Below, piece after piece: positions 61,730 to 64,000 of a stretch of 64,000 bases of DNA. The DNA lies in NCBI GenBank assembly GCA_964461435.1, contig CAYWUI010000002.1, positions 1 to 64,000 of the forward strand, in the 5' to 3' direction. The DNA comes from G020354785 sp964461435. GTDB lineage: Bacteria > Bacteroidota > Bacteroidia > Bacteroidales > UBA10428. The notes under the pieces were generated by a model that was not told the origin of the DNA, made no database searches, and saw only the letters and a list, made by a program, of their open reading frames with translations. How positions within the stretch are numbered: position 1 is the first letter of the stretch; the number at the start of each line of letters is the position of its first letter. The position numbers and the translations under genes were made by a program.

Positions 61730-62305
61730 CTAGTAACGTTTTGAAATTATATCCCAGTTAAGAATATTCCAGAATGACTTAATATAGTCGACTCTTCTGT
61801 TTTGATAATCAAGATAATAAGCATGTTCCCACACATCGCAGGTCAAAACAGGTGTCAATCCGGCCCTCAAAGGGTTGCCTGCATTACTTTCCTGAAGTAT
61901 CCCAAGGGAGCCATCATTATTTTTAACTAACCATGCCCATCCGGAACCAAACAAAGTTGCAGCGGCATTAGAAAACTTTTCCTTAAACTGATCAAAAGAT
62001 CCGAAGGATTTGTTTATTGCATCTGCCATTGCGCCTGAAGGCTCTTTCCTTCCTTCCCTGCTAAATCCAAAAAAATAAAATGTATGATTCCACACCTGTG
62101 CCCCGTTATTATAAATTCCTCCTTCGGCCTCCCTGACTATTTGCTCAAGGTTTGCATTCTCAAACTTGGTGCCCTTAACCAGATTATTCAGGTTATCTAC
62201 ATAAGCTTTATGATGTTTCCCATAATGGAATTCTAAGGTCTTCTCCCCGATATAAGGAGATAATGCACTTAATTCATATGGTAATTCCGGTAATTTAAAG
62301 TCCAT
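61730..62305 (-). CDS. sodB: Superoxide dismutase, Fe-type
   Basis: The 191-residue SOD has FHYGKHHKAYVDNLNNLVKG, NNGAQVWNHTFYFFGF, FGSGWAWLV and DVWEHAYYLDYQNRRVDYIK. The glutamine in AQVWNHTF and the preceding LTCDVWEHA are features of iron-type enzymes. It is a cytosolic dismutase with no signal peptide. A second, differently typed SOD gene lies 96 bases upstream on the same strand, so the pair may share a transcript. Confidence 0.94.
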   Translation of the reverse strand: MDFKLPELPYELSALSPYIGEKTLEFHYGKHHKAYVDNLNNLVKGTKFENANLEQIVREAEGGIYNNGAQVWNHTFYFFGFSREGRKEPSGAMADAINKSFGSFDQFKEKFSNAAATLFGSGWAWLVKNNDGSLGILQESNAGNPLRAGLTPVLTCDVWEHAYYLDYQNRRVDYIKSFWNILNWDIISKRY

Positions 62306-62401
62306 GATTGACAGGATTATGATTTGTTTAACATTGGAAAATACTGTTATCCAAAATTACAAAATATTTCAATCCAATTAAACAAAATCGATAATCAAAT
62401 C

Positions 62402-63001
62402 TCACATTGAAAATCTTTTAGACACTTCTTCCCATGACACAATATTCCAGAATGCCGATATATAATCAGGCCTTCTGTTCTGGTATTTTAAATAATAGGC
62501 ATGCTCCCAAACATCCAGTCCCAGTATAGGTGTACCCTTTACAGCCGCGATATCCATTAACGGATTATCCTGGTTTGGCGTCGTAGTGACCTTCAGTTCA
62601 CCATTCTTATTTATAAGCCACGCCCAGCCCGAACCAAAAACAGCGGCTGCTGCAATCGAAAATTCACTCTTAAAATTATCAAATGAGCCAAATGATCTGT
62701 CTATTGCCGCTAAAAGGTCACCATGTGGCTGACCTCCTCCTTGCGGGGACATTATCTTCCAGAACAAACTGTGATTATAATACCCGCCTCCGTTATTTCT
62801 TATGGATACAGGATGCCCGGATATATTTTTGAGTATATCCTCAATGGATTTACCTTCTAATCCGCTTTCCTTAAGAGCATCGTTTAACTTCGTTGTGTAG
62901 CCCCCGTGATGCTTTGTATGGTGAATTTCCATAGTGGCGGCATCAATATTGGGTTCCAGCGCGCTATAGCCATAATCTAATTTTGGTAATTCAAAAGCCA
63001 T
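62402..63001 (-). CDS. Superoxide dismutase, Mn-type or cambialistic
   Basis: The 199-residue SOD has IHHTKHHGGYTTKLNDALKE, RNNGGGYYNHSLFWKIMSP, FGSGWAWLI and GLDVWEHAYYLKYQNRRPDY. GGGYYNHSLFW with glycine, where Fe-type enzymes have AQ, and the GTPILGLDVWEHA stretch mark it as Mn-type or cambialistic. It has no signal peptide. It is upstream of the Fe-type gene, divergent from waaA over 137 AT-rich bases. Confidence 0.93.
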   Translation of the reverse strand: MAFELPKLDYGYSALEPNIDAATMEIHHTKHHGGYTTKLNDALKESGLEGKSIEDILKNISGHPVSIRNNGGGYYNHSLFWKIMSPQGGGQPHGDLLAAIDRSFGSFDNFKSEFSIAAAAVFGSGWAWLINKNGELKVTTTPNQDNPLMDIAAVKGTPILGLDVWEHAYYLKYQNRRPDYISAFWNIVSWEEVSKRFSM

Positions 63002-63138
63002 GATTTATTGTTTTAATTGTTTATACTTAACGTTATTAAGATTGATTTTAAATAAAAACATATCTATTTAATAATTGTTCAATTATTTTTAAACAAAATC
63101 TGACCCAAAAAATTACTTTTGTATTAAACACTGAGAAT

Positions 63139-64000
63139 ATGAGTTTCTTATATTCGCTTGGTCTGAATATCTATCATCTGACAATTTTCCTGGCATCGTT
63201 ATTCAATAATAAGGCCCGGTTGTGGATTAAAGGAAGGAGCGGATTATTTAAGGAAATTGAAAAACAGGTCAGTCCTGAAGATAATTTGTACTGGTTTCAT
63301 GCTTCGTCCCTTGGCGAATTTGAGCAGGGGCGTCCCCTGATTGAAGCGGTAAAAGATCAAAACCCGTCAATTAAAATCCTGTTGACTTTCTTTTCCCCGT
63401 CAGGTTATGAAAACCGGAAAAACTATAAAGCTGCCGATTATATATTTTACATGCCAATGGATTCAAAAAGAAATTCATCCAGGTTTATTAAGTTGATAAA
63501 TCCCTCCAAAACCTTTTTCATTAAGTATGAATTCTGGTATCATTACCTTAACTGCCTTAAAAGGCGTAACATCCCCGTTTACCTGGTATCTGCCAACTTC
63601 AGGCCTGACCAGGTTTTTTTCAAATGGTACGGCCGCTGGTTCAGGAAAATCCTGCACATATTCACCCATATATTTGTCCAGAATACAAGATCAGAACAGC
63701 TCTTAAAGAATATAGGACTGGATAACGTAACCGTATCGGGTGATACCAGGTTTGACAGGGTTGCAGAAATAGCAAGGCAGTCTAAAAGTATTGAACTGGC
63801 TGAAAAATTCAGGGAAGGCAGTACGGTAATCATTGGCGGCAGCACATGGGAGAAAGATGAGGAAATCCTGGCGGAATACATCAATACATCATCCGCAAAA
63901 ATAAAATATATAATAGCTCCCCACGAAATTCGCGAATCAAAAATAGAGCGGATCATTAAAAGTCTGGACAAACCTGCTATCCGTTACTCGTCAGCTGACA
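63139..64000 (+). CDS. waaA: 3-deoxy-D-manno-octulosonic acid transferase, N-terminal part, cut by window edge
   Basis: From the ATG at 63139 a 287-codon open frame runs off the window. It begins with a membrane anchor (LYSLGLNIYHLTIFLASLFN) and has WFHASSLGEFEQGRPLIEAV (KDO transferase donor-side loop with the catalytic glutamate), TFFSPSGYENRKNY, FFIKYEFWYHYL, PVYLVSANFRPDQVFF and VSGDTRFDRV. It transfers KDO from CMP-KDO to lipid A at the inner membrane. With kdsB upstream this end of the window is an LPS-core neighbourhood. Confidence 0.93.
   Translation, partial: MSFLYSLGLNIYHLTIFLASLFNNKARLWIKGRSGLFKEIEKQVSPEDNLYWFHASSLGEFEQGRPLIEAVKDQNPSIKILLTFFSPSGYENRKNYKAADYIFYMPMDSKRNSSRFIKLINPSKTFFIKYEFWYHYLNCLKRRNIPVYLVSANFRPDQVFFKWYGRWFRKILHIFTHIFVQNTRSEQLLKNIGLDNVTVSGDTRFDRVAEIARQSKSIELAEKFREGSTVIIGGSTWEKDEEILAEYINTSSAKIKYIIAPHEIRESKIERIIKSLDKPAIRYSSAD

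Overview
The window comes from a Gram-negative member of the Bacteroidota, most likely Bacteroidales/Marinilabiliales-like. The evidence is type IX secretion (T9SS) sorting domains, a PorP/SprF protein beside a giant gliding-type adhesin, the fused LpxC-FabZ enzyme, SiaC/DUF1987, a sufBCDSE-sufT operon, weak Shine-Dalgarno sequences and AT-rich spacers. No rRNA, tRNA, CRISPR array, prophage or transposase gene was recognised. Most of the window is ordinary core chromosome; the accessory part is about 0-34 kb.

Layout. 0-3.2 kb: a threonine-catabolism remnant (5'-truncated tdh, then kbl leaving the window), a transaldolase-family gene, a SusC-like N-terminal remnant and a SiaC-like regulator. 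3.3-9.1 kb: beta-glucan use (cellobiose phosphorylase and a secreted GH12 endoglucanase between two small STAS-like proteins) and a TM1410/GH114-like lipoprotein. 9.2-17.1 kb: a divergent carotenoid locus. The minus operon is crtD-cruF-acyltransferase-GT2-TPR protein; the plus operon is crtI-crtB-ispH. It predicts a hydroxylated, glycosylated and probably acylated carotenoid; no cyclase gene is present here. 17.2-21.8 kb: a minus operon of TonB-dependent receptor, TPR protein (homologous to the one ending the carotenoid operon), LytS-type kinase and LytTR regulator. 21.9-27.2 kb: mnmD, bcp, recA, a histidine phosphatase, glnS, folB. 27.3-34.8 kb: PorP/SprF, a ~1,920-residue T9SS type B adhesin and a tiny T9SS type A protein. 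34.8-40.6 kb: suf operon. 40.7-46.6 kb: thiL, then the lipid A operon HD protein-lpxD-lpxC/fabZ-lpxA. 46.8-55.2 kb: rimP-nusA-infB, queG, an Ig-like/OmpL47-type repeat protein and an exported isoaspartyl methyltransferase. 55.2-60.8 kb: sigma-54 activator-lptE-hypothetical-secG-groES-groEL. 60.9-64 kb: kdsB, adjacent Fe-type and Mn-type superoxide dismutases, and waaA running off the end.

The least explained material is non-coding. A family of palindromic elements built on GGGACAGCGCCC occurs at 767-824, where it replaces the 5' half of tdh, and at 27188-27342, where it lies flush with the stop codons of two convergent genes. A related hairpin sits in the rimP-nusA-infB leader (46739-46762). 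Other signals are a 23-bp near-perfect palindrome upstream of sufB, a 10-bp inverted repeat upstream of cellobiose phosphorylase, and a 34-bp tandem duplication at the crtB/ispH junction that creates a seven-codon upstream reading frame ahead of ispH.
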